DNA of 52,157 nucleotides from Candidatus Zymogenus saltonus (GTDB lineage Bacteria; Desulfobacterota; Zymogenia; Zymogenales; Zymogenaceae), in NCBI GenBank assembly GCA_016929395.1, contig JAFGIX010000030.1, positions 1-52,157 on the forward strand. Reading direction: 5' to 3'. The position numbers were made by a program, and so were the translations under genes. Under the pieces are notes generated by a model that was given only the letters and a program-made list of their open reading frames with translations, was not told where the DNA came from and did not search any database. Position 1 is the stretch's first letter; each line of letters starts with the position of its first letter. Positions 35,387-43,598 of the stretch are shown here, one piece after another.

Positions 35387-35835
35387 TTTTGTTCTCCTTT
35401 AAAAACTATACATTTGAACTGTGTGAATATTTATCATTGTTCTATTAAGACACGATAATGCCTTGAAAAAAGGCAAAATCCCCTTTCCACATCCAGTCTT
35501 TGATACTATCTCGAAGACAAAAGAACACAAAATACAAATCGGTTTTGTACTTAAAAAGACCTTTTTCCATTTATTATTACCAAATGCGTGTTTATTCCAG
35601 ATAAAGGTTATGTAAATTTTATGTTAATTTTTTCCGGGCGCGCGTGTGTAAAATCTGAGGGTCAAAGAGGCAGCTATTATCGAAATCCCGCCGTAAATAT
35701 CTATATTTTTTAACATCTTCAATCCAATTTAAGCCTGCAATTTGAATTTCACCTTCAATTAGACTATACTTAAAGAGACCATATTGATACTGACATCTAA
35801 TTTTGAGACATCTAATTTTGAAAATTCGGTGATTT
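35387..35835. other. Divergent intergenic region holding 48-bp element copy 3
   Basis: This lies between the TauE-like gene (minus) and ubiE (plus). Apart from the element at 35585-35632, a short direct repeat (CATCTAATTTTGA at about 35794 and 35810) precedes ubiE. No gene is seen. Confidence 0.45.
35585..35632 (-). promoter_or_regulatory. 48-bp Pho-box-like promoter element, copy 3
   Basis: Read on the minus strand, it matches copy 2 at 47 of 48 bases (CTTTATCTGG for CTTTATTTGG). TTAACAT and TTTACAT are 11 bp apart, and TAATAAT follows the element where the other copies have TATTCAT. It points to the TauE-like gene whose GTG is at 35386. Confidence 0.75.
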
Positions 35836-36537
35836 ATGAAACCAAAAAGCGGTGGAAATATTTCCGCACTCTTTGACGATATCTCGAGGAAGTACGACTT
35901 TCTAAACCGGGTTCTGAGCTTCAACGCCGACATCGGCTGGAGGAGGAAGCTTGTCAAATTATCCGGAGCTTCAACCGGAGATAAGGTTCTCGACGTTTGC
36001 GCGGGAACGGGCGACATTGGGATAGAGTTAGCCACGGTTGCCCCCGTGGACAAGATATTCGGCGTCGACTTCTCCCTCGAAATGCTTAAAGAGGGATCAA
36101 AAAAGATAGGGGAAAAAGGTTATAAGGGCAGGGTCATAAGTTTCATCGCCGATGCCCTGAACCTCCCCTTCGGGAGCGAAACCTTTAACGTGGTGACAAT
36201 AGGATTCGGCCTCAGAAACCTCACCGATTACAGGGCGGGAATCTCGGAGATGACGAGGGTCCTTAAAGGGGGCGGGCGGCTTATGATCCTCGAGTTTGCC
36301 ATGCCGGAACGGAAGATCGTAAGCACCATCTACGGCCTCTACCTGAAGCGGATACTGCCTATAATCGGGGGGGTCTTGACCGGCAAAAAGAGCGCCTACG
36401 ATTACCTGTCCGATTCCATTGCCGGCTTCCTCAAGCCGATGGAAGTGATTGAAATAATGAGGGCGGAGGGTCTTGTAAATCTCGAGTCATTCCCCATGAT
36501 GGCGGGGACGGTGTATATTTACAGGGGCGAAAAATAG
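35836..36537 (+). CDS. ubiE: Demethylmenaquinone/ubiquinone C-methyltransferase UbiE (MenG)
   Basis: The 233-residue protein matches UbiE in length and motifs: FDDISRKYDFLNRVLSFNADIGWRR at the start, SAM-binding VLDVCAGTGDIG near 50-61, IGFGLRNLTD near 116-125, and the late AYDYLSDSIAGF. It methylates the quinone ring in the last step of menaquinone synthesis. In a strict anaerobe this implies a membrane quinone pool. It is cytoplasmic or loosely membrane-bound. The flavin reductase-rubredoxin gene follows after 116 bases. Confidence 0.95.
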   Translation: MKPKSGGNISALFDDISRKYDFLNRVLSFNADIGWRRKLVKLSGASTGDKVLDVCAGTGDIGIELATVAPVDKIFGVDFSLEMLKEGSKKIGEKGYKGRVISFIADALNLPFGSETFNVVTIGFGLRNLTDYRAGISEMTRVLKGGGRLMILEFAMPERKIVSTIYGLYLKRILPIIGGVLTGKKSAYDYLSDSIAGFLKPMEVIEIMRAEGLVNLESFPMMAGTVYIYRGEK

Positions 36538-36653
36538 ATGCAATTCCTTGTAAAGAAAGATTGTTATGCTATAATTCGGCCGTGAGTCCACCGCCATAAA
36601 GGACTTTTATATTGTTTCAATTCAATAATTCTCTAAACAAAGGAAGGAGCATC

Positions 36654-37358
36654 ATGAACACCAAAGCTCTTCATAAAATCAGTTACGGTATGTACATTTT
36701 GACGTCAAAAAAGGGAGATAAGATCAACGGACAGATAGCCAACGCCGTAATTCAGGCGACCTCGGAGCCGGTCACCGTCATCGTATGTGTGAACAAACAA
36801 AACTTTACACACGAGTGTATGGAAATCAGCAAGGTCTTCACGCTTTCGATCCTGGCGGAGGATGCCCCGATCAAATTGATCGGGAACTTCGGCTTCAAGT
36901 GCGGAAGGGATATAGACAAGTTCGAGGGGATAAACTACAAATTAGGTCAAAACGGCGTCCCTATAGTCTTGGACAACGTCGTGGCCTTTTTGGAATTTGA
37001 GCTGATAAATCAGATCGATGTGGGAAGCCACACAATATTCGTGGGAGTATTTATCAACGGGGACATCCTCTCCGAAGAAAATCCCATGACCTACGCGTAT
37101 TATCATTACATCAAGGGCGGAAAGGTCTCTAAAAATGCGCCCCATTATATAAAAGCTGAAAATGAAAATAGCTCCAAGGCAAAAGGAGATGCAAAAATGG
37201 ACAAGTATGTGTGTACCGTTTGCGGGTACATTTACGATCCCGCTGAGGGTGATCCCGAGGGCGGTATAGAGCCCGGGACTCCATTCGAAAAGCTGCCCGA
37301 CGATTGGGTCTGTCCCGTGTGCGGAGCGTCCAAGGACGAGTTTGAGAAGGAGGAGTAG
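36654..37358 (+). CDS. Flavin reductase-rubredoxin fusion (high-molecular-weight rubredoxin type)
   Basis: The 234-residue protein has an FMN-binding flavin reductase domain (about 1-160; [27 protein letters not shown] at the start) and a C-terminal rubredoxin (about 182-234) with the iron site CTVCGY and CPVCGA. In Moorella and other anaerobes such Hrb proteins pass electrons from NADH:rubredoxin oxidoreductase to flavodiiron proteins to remove O2 or NO. I chose ATG 36654 because AAGGAAGGAG lies just before it; an upstream in-frame start would add 14 residues without a ribosome site. No flavodiiron protein is adjacent. Confidence 0.93.
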   Translation: MNTKALHKISYGMYILTSKKGDKINGQIANAVIQATSEPVTVIVCVNKQNFTHECMEISKVFTLSILAEDAPIKLIGNFGFKCGRDIDKFEGINYKLGQNGVPIVLDNVVAFLEFELINQIDVGSHTIFVGVFINGDILSEENPMTYAYYHYIKGGKVSKNAPHYIKAENENSSKAKGDAKMDKYVCTVCGYIYDPAEGDPEGGIEPGTPFEKLPDDWVCPVCGASKDEFEKEE

Positions 37359-37618
37359 AGGGAAGGGGGAGTTGCGAGTTGAGAGGAGGGGCTTCATTGA
37401 GAAGATCACTCCCATTTTTTAATGGTAACTTTTGGCTTTTTGTCATCTAAAGAGGACAGATGAGGGCCGGTAGGCCGTTGGATATTGCCTCGCGACAATT
37501 ACTGACCAAGGATCGCCCGCAGGAATTTAAGAATTAAAATAGTCACAAATATCTATTTCCCGCTTAAGTTTATCGTGAATTTTTCGCGCATATTGAAAAT
37601 CTCTATTCGGAGGAGGAG

Positions 37619-38269
37619 ATGAAGAAAACAAGGTCTTTTCTGATTATCTTTGCGCTGTCCATTTATATTGCAATTCTCATCAACCCGCTCAACGCCTTTG
37701 CCCAAAACGCCGACGACTGGTTCATTAAGGGCTTCGACAGCACCGATCCGAAAGAGGAGATCAAGTACTACACCAAGACCATCGAGATCGATCCCACGTA
37801 TGTACAGGCGTACCTCTATCGGGGAAACGCCCACCAGAAGCTCAAGATGTACAAAGAGGCGATATACGACTACACAAAGACGCTCGAGCATGACACCGCC
37901 TACGGCTTTATAGACCTCGCCTACGACGGCCTGGCGTGGTGCCATTTATATCTGGGAGAGTACGAAAAGGCATTAGACGATATCAACAAGGCCCTTGATT
38001 ACAAGCCGGATTTCTTCACGCTTTTGATCACGAGGAGCAATATCTACCAGGCGATGGGGAGGTACGAAGAGGCGCTTACCGATCTCAACAAGGCCTCGGC
38101 GGAAGACCCAGGCCCCGGCTACAGTCCCATCTACTACCGCGCCTTCTATGAGAGGGGGCTCCTCTACAAAAAGATGGGGAAGATTTCAAAGGCGGTGAGC
38201 GATTTCAAGACCGCCTGCGACATGGGGGGCGAGGAGGCCTGTGAGGCGTTGAAAGAGCTGAATAAATAG
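37619..38269 (+). CDS. Exported TPR-repeat protein
   Basis: The 216-residue protein has a signal peptide (about 1-29, ending NAFAQ). About four tetratricopeptide repeats cover the rest, with the usual spacing of Ala, Gly and Pro (YLYRGNAHQKLKMYKEAIYDY, AYDGLAWCHLYLGEYEKALDD, LITRSNIYQAMGRYEEALTDL). The end (AVSDFKTACDMGGEEACEAL) resembles Sel1-like caps. It probably acts as a scaffold in the periplasm. GGAGGAG precedes the ATG and a strong terminator lies at 38458-38494. Confidence 0.9.
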   Translation: MKKTRSFLIIFALSIYIAILINPLNAFAQNADDWFIKGFDSTDPKEEIKYYTKTIEIDPTYVQAYLYRGNAHQKLKMYKEAIYDYTKTLEHDTAYGFIDLAYDGLAWCHLYLGEYEKALDDINKALDYKPDFFTLLITRSNIYQAMGRYEEALTDLNKASAEDPGPGYSPIYYRAFYERGLLYKKMGKISKAVSDFKTACDMGGEEACEALKELNK

Positions 38270-38457
38270 AGATCGGTAAGTTTCCTCTCCTGATCCGTAT
38301 CGATAGGCTGCATCGACTTCTTTGGATTTAGATCGCTGGCGATGTTTTGAAATTAAGGGAGGAAGACTCCACATCGCCATGTTGATACCGATATTTTAGG
38401 TCCAATTGAGATAAATACGCTTTAAGAAGCTTTTATCGATTCCTGATTCAAATAGAT

Positions 38458-38494
38458 GGAGCGGCCAGTAAAAACCAACGGCCGCTCCTTTTTT
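38458..38494 (+). terminator. Rho-independent terminator after TPR gene
   Basis: GGAGCGGCC (38458-38466) pairs perfectly with GGCCGCTCC (38480-38488), followed by six T (38489-38494). Confidence 0.92.
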
Positions 38495-38543
38495 GACAAA
38501 ACTGGATTTTTCCTATCGCCGATTCAATCCTTTGCCGTTTGAT

Positions 38544-38945
38544 CTATTGCTTGCGGTACTTGACGTAAAAGTATCCCCACGCGACGAAGAAGGCCGCAAA
38601 CAAAATGACCATCATCCAAAATGTCGCCGGTATAAGACCGAGCATAACCGAGCGAAGGAAAGTAAGTGCCGCAAATAATGTCCAGACAACTTCAAAAAGC
38701 ACAACAATCCTTACCTCACTCCATTGTTTTGCGAGATATCCGAACAAGTCTTTTATCGCAAGGGATAGGGTAAAAGCACCGATAACCCTAATCGGTTCAG
38801 GGTCCAAGAGAGCCCATTGCATCGATTTTGCCCATGTAAGAGGGATGAAGAGGAGTAAAACCCCAGAAATCAAACTAATAATTCCATGGACTGCAAAAAC
38901 CGCTTTCAATCCCCTCGATAATCCGGTTTCTTTTCCTTTAGCCAT
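38544..38945 (-). CDS. Small four-helix membrane protein, unknown function
   Basis: The 133-residue protein has four hydrophobic helices (about 13-36, 51-70, 78-100 and 105-127) and a basic start and end. I do not recognise the family with certainty; it resembles small DUF-type inner-membrane proteins of unknown role. AGGAGG on the minus strand, before the ATG at 38945, supports the start. It is flanked by intergenic gaps and is probably a single-gene unit. Confidence 0.75.
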   Translation of the reverse strand: MAKGKETGLSRGLKAVFAVHGIISLISGVLLLFIPLTWAKSMQWALLDPEPIRVIGAFTLSLAIKDLFGYLAKQWSEVRIVVLFEVVWTLFAALTFLRSVMLGLIPATFWMMVILFAAFFVAWGYFYVKYRKQ

Positions 38946-39345
38946 GACAGCCTCCTAAAATAAGGTTAATGGACACGTAAAAAACCTATGAGCATTCCCA
39001 ACCTCTATCAAACCATTAACAATGGTTTTTTAAATCACGGATTTTTTGAAGCCAGCCGAATATTTACCAAACCTGAATTTTCAGAGGAAGATCGTAACCA
39101 ACAAGAGGTAACAGAAAGGGTAAGAACGTCAACCTTTTTTACGACAAAGGAGATTCGCAGTATTAGGAACAGAAGACCTTAAACAATTTTCAAAGCGAAT
39201 TTTACAAAAGAAAACCTAATTGGTGTCAAGTCTTACGGTTATTTATTACGGTTCAATTTAGCATTAAACAATTTCCTTTGTCAAGCCTTATTTTCGGCAG
39301 TACGACGGGAAGAACGGCATGAGAAAAACATGATTCTTCAAAACT
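38946..39345. other. Intergenic stretch with a terminator-like hairpin
   Basis: A 64-codon plus-strand frame at 38988-39182 has no ribosome site and no family, so I do not call it. AAACCATT (39011-39018) pairs with AATGGTTT (39022-39029) and runs into T (to 39032); it looks like a short terminator on the plus strand but has no obvious gene to serve. Confidence 0.35.
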
Positions 39346-39990
39346 TCAGGGAGATAATTTGCCTATAATCTCCGAAAGCTCAAAGAGGGATTCCCCGATC
39401 ACCAGGTCCGAGGCCGCGGCAACGTCTTCAGAGACGTTCCCGAACCCGACCGAAAAGCCCGCCTCGACAAACATCGGGATGTCGGAGGGGCCGTCCCCTA
39501 CGGCGATCACTTCGGCCGGATCGATCCCCATCGAATCGGCGAAGCGGACAAGCGCCGTCCCCTTTTCGTCGTGCCCCACGGCGATCTCCACGCCCCCGGT
39601 AAAGACGCCGTCCTCCAAGACGAGGCGGTTCGCAACGGAAAAGTCGACCCCGAAGTCCCCGGCGATCCTGTCGGTCAGAAGCGTCAGCCCCGTGGAGATG
39701 AGCCCGGCAACGAGCCCCGAAGCCCCGATCCGGTCAAAAAGCTCCCCTATCCCGTCCCTGTAGGGGAGCTCCATTACCATCTCCTCCATCCTTGCCGCCC
39801 GAATCCCGGCCCAGAGGAGGGCGTCTCTTTCGCAGAACTCTCTATAGGAAATCAAACCGGCGAAGAAATCCTCCTGGAACTTCTCCGCATTCCCCGCCCA
39901 GAGGCCGAGCCTTTCGTGGATATACTGCCATACGCTCTTCTCCGTCGTCAAAACGCCGCAGACGTCGAGGGCCACCGCCTTGTATCTCAC
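39346..39990 (-). CDS. HAD-superfamily phosphatase, SerB-like, with altered motif I
   Basis: The 214-residue protein has the haloacid dehalogenase fold in phosphoserine-phosphatase style. Motif I reads LDVCGVLT (Asp9 as nucleophile), motif II has STG near 99-101, a Lys lies in GHDEKGTALV near 142, and motif IV is GDGPSDIPM near 165-173. The second Asp of the usual DxD, which protonates the leaving group, is Cys11 here. The reaction may therefore differ from a simple phosphatase, as in other HAD enzymes with DxA or similar. It starts with GTG. No serine-synthesis genes are nearby. Confidence 0.8.
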   Translation of the reverse strand: MRYKAVALDVCGVLTTEKSVWQYIHERLGLWAGNAEKFQEDFFAGLISYREFCERDALLWAGIRAARMEEMVMELPYRDGIGELFDRIGASGLVAGLISTGLTLLTDRIAGDFGVDFSVANRLVLEDGVFTGGVEIAVGHDEKGTALVRFADSMGIDPAEVIAVGDGPSDIPMFVEAGFSVGFGNVSEDVAAASDLVIGESLFELSEIIGKLSP

Positions 39991-40167
39991 GGCCGAATAT
40001 CCCTTAAAACCAACAGTAAAATATCATTTTTGACGATATAAAAAACATCATAAAATAGCAAGAACAAATGAACCCGCAAAAAGGAGGGATAAAAGGGAGT
40101 TTAGGCTTGCGAAATCCGGCCGTAGGAAGTATAATTCTACATCAAAACGCAAATCGAGGAGGATTGT

Positions 40168-40500
40168 ATGAAGGGTTTGACCATAAAAGGTTTAAGGGCG
40201 GGCGCCTTTTCATCCAGCGCCGGAAAAATATCGATCTCCCTTCTCACCATTCTTCTTCTCTCCCTCTTTTGCTTCTCCACCGCAACAGCCAACGACGACG
40301 CGGAGAATTCAATCCCCCCTGCATCGAGTAAACGGATATGTACAATGGCGGTCAGCGGTGGGCGCGAGCTGGGCCTCCTTGTCCTCGGGATCGGCTGGGA
40401 GGCGGTCAGGATCGTGCTGCCGGAGGCGCGCCCGGAGAAGGATAAGGACATCGATGAGCTGATTATCTCCATAAAGGAGCGAAAATCAAAGTTGCATTAG
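40168..40500 (+). CDS. Hypothetical exported or single-pass membrane protein
   Basis: The 110-residue protein has a basic N-terminus and a hydrophobic segment at about 22-41 ending TATAND, a likely signal peptide. The rest is short, with one hydrophobic patch (LGLLVLGIGWEAVRIVL) and a charged tail. I recognise no family. AGGAGG stands five bases before the ATG, and the acyl-CoA dehydrogenase gene begins 30 bases after its stop, so the two are probably co-transcribed. Confidence 0.65.
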   Translation: MKGLTIKGLRAGAFSSSAGKISISLLTILLLSLFCFSTATANDDAENSIPPASSKRICTMAVSGGRELGLLVLGIGWEAVRIVLPEARPEKDKDIDELIISIKERKSKLH

Positions 40501-40529
40501 AATATTCGATAATTTGAAAGGAGACTCGA

Positions 40530-41672
40530 TTGCTGTACGAAATTTCTGAAGAGCAGAGGATAATTATCAACACGCTGAGGGGCTTTTGCGAGGAGAAGGT
40601 AAAACCGGTCGAGGAGGAGAACGACAGGGAGGGGAGATACCCCGAAGATCTGGTAAAGGAGATGGCGAAGCTCGGCTTTTTCGGCTCGGCCATCCCGGAG
40701 AAGTACGGCGGGAACTTCGTCGACTACTTCACACTTACCCTCCTCTCCGAGGAGTTCTCAAAATATTCCCCGTCCCTTGGAACCATTATGGGGGCGTCGT
40801 CGCTCCTTTTCGGGAACAACCTCTCCCGAAACGGAACGGAGGAACAGAAAAAGAAATACCTGCCGCTTGTGGCCTCCGGCGAGTGGATGGGCTGTATGGG
40901 GCTTACCGAGCCGGGGGCGGGATCGGACGCCATGGGACTCTCCACGACGGCCAAAAAGGTAGGAGACGAATATATTTTAAACGGCACCAAGACCTTCATC
41001 TCCAACGCCCCCGTTTCGGACGTGGCACTGGTCTACGCGACGCTGGATAAATCCTTGGGCCCCAAGGGAATCTGCACCTTCATCGTGGAGAGCGGCTTCG
41101 AGGGATACTCGGCGGGCAAGAAATTCGACAAGATGGGCCTTCGTTCATCGCCCACGGGCGAGCTTGTCTTCGAAGACTGCCGCGTGCCGGCGGCCAACCT
41201 CGTCGGCGGCGAAGAGGGTCTCGGCGCAAAGCAGATGATAGGCGGACTTGACACAGAGAGGGTCGGGTGGGGAGCGATGAGCCTGGGGCTTGCCCAGGGA
41301 GCCTTCGACGAGGCGTTGAAGTACTCGATGGAGCGGGAACAGTTCGGCGGCCCCATCTATAACTTCCAGATGATTCAGAAGATGATCGCCGATATGGCCA
41401 CCGAGATCGAGGCGGCAAGGCTCCTCCTCTACAACGCTGCCGCCATCCTGGACAAGGGTGGAAAGGCCCGCCTCGCGGCATCGTATGCAAAGCTGTTTTC
41501 CTGCGACATGTGCATGAGGGTCACCACGGACGCTGTTCAGATCCACGGCGGATACGGGTATATTAAGGAGTTCCGGGTCGAAAGGATGATGCGGGACGCG
41601 AAGATCTTCTCCATCGGCGCCGGGACGTCCGAGGTCCAGAGGATGATAATCTGCCACTACCTGAGACCGTAG
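40530..41672 (+). CDS. Acyl-CoA dehydrogenase
   Basis: The 380-residue protein is a standard FAD-dependent acyl-CoA dehydrogenase. It shows MGLTEPGAGSDA near 128-139, WGAMSLGLAQGAFDEAL, and the C-terminal IHGGYGYIKEFRVERMMRDAK signature. The YEGT position of short- and medium-chain enzymes reads GAGT, without Glu. A Glu in GGLDTERVG (near 243) sits where isovaleryl-CoA-type enzymes carry their base, which suggests a branched-chain-like active site. It starts with TTG behind GAAAGGAG. No electron-transfer flavoprotein gene is adjacent. Confidence 0.93.
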   Translation: MLYEISEEQRIIINTLRGFCEEKVKPVEEENDREGRYPEDLVKEMAKLGFFGSAIPEKYGGNFVDYFTLTLLSEEFSKYSPSLGTIMGASSLLFGNNLSRNGTEEQKKKYLPLVASGEWMGCMGLTEPGAGSDAMGLSTTAKKVGDEYILNGTKTFISNAPVSDVALVYATLDKSLGPKGICTFIVESGFEGYSAGKKFDKMGLRSSPTGELVFEDCRVPAANLVGGEEGLGAKQMIGGLDTERVGWGAMSLGLAQGAFDEALKYSMEREQFGGPIYNFQMIQKMIADMATEIEAARLLLYNAAAILDKGGKARLAASYAKLFSCDMCMRVTTDAVQIHGGYGYIKEFRVERMMRDAKIFSIGAGTSEVQRMIICHYLRP

Positions 41673-41747
41673 ATACCTCAAAGGCCAAATAAATAAACAA
41701 ATGGACTACGGCGGGTGGAAACGATGAACGGCGGTGAGAGATAGGTT

Positions 41748-41831
41748 ATGGCCGACTTTCCCACGGCGGACATGATTGAAAAGGAGCCGAACCGATCAAT
41801 CTCAGGGGGGGGAGGGATGAGGAAAGAGTGA
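41748..41831 (+). CDS. Possible short upstream frame coupled to yidD
   Basis: This 27-codon frame begins with ATG 41748. Its stop TGA (41829-41831) overlaps the yidD ATG as TGATG. The peptide is unremarkable. It may couple translation to yidD or be chance. Confidence 0.2.
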   Translation: MADFPTADMIEKEPNRSISGGGGMRKE

Positions 41832-42163
41832 TGGAAGATTCAATCACGACGAATGGAATAGAGGTCAGGCCGAACAGACCGGCCAGGGGGGGTGATGCAG
41901 GGGGAAGGAGGGGAGCGCTCTACTTCTTGAGATACATCCCAATGGGATTGATCCGGCTTTATCAAAAGACCCTCTCCCCGGACCACAGTCCGTTGATGAT
42001 GAGGCTCCTCTCCCACGGTGTCTGCAGGTTTTACCCGACCTGCTCCGAGTACACCTATCAGGCCGTCGAAAAGTACGGGATCGTAAAGGGGGGCTGGCTG
42101 GGATTGAAGAGGATCGTCCGGTGTAACCCTTTTAACCCGGGGGGGATCGATCCGGTGCCTTAA
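41831..42163 (+). CDS. yidD: Membrane protein insertion efficiency factor YidD
   Basis: The 110-residue protein has the full YidD core: [10 protein letters not shown], then [41 protein letters not shown] at the end. YidD helps YidC place proteins into the inner membrane and sits at its inner face. It has an N-terminal extension of about 30 residues, mostly charged and glycine-rich. I prefer ATG 41831 over GTG 41828, as GAGGAAAG then lies at better distance. It is usually next to rnpA and yidC; here it is away from them. Confidence 0.93.
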   Translation: MEDSITTNGIEVRPNRPARGGDAGGRRGALYFLRYIPMGLIRLYQKTLSPDHSPLMMRLLSHGVCRFYPTCSEYTYQAVEKYGIVKGGWLGLKRIVRCNPFNPGGIDPVP

Positions 42164-42249
42164 TTTTTTTCGCCGTTGCCGTCCTTCATGTCTCATCCGC
42201 TGACCGAGGCGGCGATGATCTCTTAAATTTCATAAATTGGAGTCAAATT

Positions 42250-43203
42250 ATGAAGCATAAAACGAAAGCAGTCTCAAAAAAAATGTCAAGGCTCGCCGCG
42301 ATTCTCCTTGTGGCCCTGGCCATATTTCTGCCAAGGGCGCTTCTCGCCGAGGAGACCCTGAAGCTCGCCACAGACGAGCGCGGGAAGTTCCTTTGGGTAA
42401 TGGGGACAAAGATCGCAAAGGCCCTGAACGACTCTGGGATTCCCACAGAGGTTCTTGTCACGGGGGGGGAGGATGAAAACCTCAAACTGCTGTCAAGCTC
42501 AAATGTTGATATAGCCCTCGTAACCGCGCCGGCCCTGAACGACTATCTGAAGGATAAAGGAGGAAACAACGGTCTCTTAACGATCACGGCCCTCTGGCCC
42601 AGGATGGCTCATTTCGCACTTCTGGACAAATTCATCAAAACAGGAACACTGGCCGACTTCCACCGGAGGAGAGTCTACCTGGGGCCTGAGGGGAGTCAGG
42701 AGAGGCGGATCGCCGAGGAGATTTTTCGATCGATGGACATAAAGACCAAGAGATTGGTTATGAACGTCGACGAAACCAACATCATTGATATCATGACAGA
42801 CTATATCGTTCAAAGGCTGGACGGGGCGGTCTTCATAGATTACGTTCCATCGTCCACCGTGGCCTCTATCCTCGGCAAGACCGGCCATTACTACAAGCTG
42901 ATCCCCGCCGAAAAAGAGCCCGCCGGCCTTGAAAAAGGCTACTTCAAGGCGGTGGTGCAGGAGGAATTATATCCATATCAACACGAGGATTACATAACGA
43001 TCGGGGTTGGAAGCTACCTGATATCGAGGGGTGAGCTGTCGGAAGACACGGCCCATAAAATCGTTGAGGCGATCTTCAACAGCGTTGAAGATATCGAGAA
43101 GGACTTCAGCTACGGCTTCGGATTGAAGAGGGAGAACGGGGCGATGAATTTCGTATTACCCATTCACCCGGGCGCCGAAGAATATTTCAGGGCCGTCCCC
43201 TGA
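42250..43203 (+). CDS. TAXI-family TRAP-type solute-binding protein
   Basis: The 317-residue protein has a long basic signal peptide (about 1-34, ending ALLAEE). The rest matches the TAXI/TRAP periplasmic binding fold (LKLATDERGKFLWVMGTKIAKAL, then EVLVTGGEDENLKLLSSSNVDIALV). It should bind a small acid in the periplasm. The usual fused DctQM-type permease gene is not beside it, so it may serve a permease elsewhere or act as a sensor-like binding protein. The family consensus GGT-hxxG near the start is reworked to ATDERG. Confidence 0.8.
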   Translation: MKHKTKAVSKKMSRLAAILLVALAIFLPRALLAEETLKLATDERGKFLWVMGTKIAKALNDSGIPTEVLVTGGEDENLKLLSSSNVDIALVTAPALNDYLKDKGGNNGLLTITALWPRMAHFALLDKFIKTGTLADFHRRRVYLGPEGSQERRIAEEIFRSMDIKTKRLVMNVDETNIIDIMTDYIVQRLDGAVFIDYVPSSTVASILGKTGHYYKLIPAEKEPAGLEKGYFKAVVQEELYPYQHEDYITIGVGSYLISRGELSEDTAHKIVEAIFNSVEDIEKDFSYGFGLKRENGAMNFVLPIHPGAEEYFRAVP

Positions 43204-43598
43204 TCTCGATCAACGGGGGACGTTTCGACCGATGCAATCTATTAAAGGGGAGAGTCTCGATCGGGCGTTTGAGCCCCTTGAAGTTGAACAGGGCGGGCCA
43301 TTACTTTTATAAGGTGTGACGCCGCTTTATCCCCGTGTTCCCCCGTCTCTTTATCACGTCACGTCTTCTATTTGAGGCCATTCAACCGTCCTTGCAAGCA
43401 ACGTTTGAATCACAATCAAGCCAAATCCCAACATGAGGAGCCGGGCCGACTGGGATTGCCGAACGTCATTCCCCCTTTAAGCCGTACGGCTGATTTTTAG
43501 GGGCCGGCGGCCAAGATCGAAGCGAGACCGCAAGACCACTCTCAACAACGGCCGTTAAATATATGAGATTTGAGGCTATCCCGCCCTCTGTACAATCC
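43204..43598. other. Intergenic stretch between convergent genes, no gene seen
   Basis: This lies between the ends of the TAXI-type gene (plus) and the retropepsin-like gene (minus). I see no open frame or T-tailed hairpin that I can support. Confidence 0.4.

Noticed and set aside
38988-39182. 64-codon plus-strand frame
   Set aside because: No ribosome site, no family, and it runs through a terminator-like hairpin.
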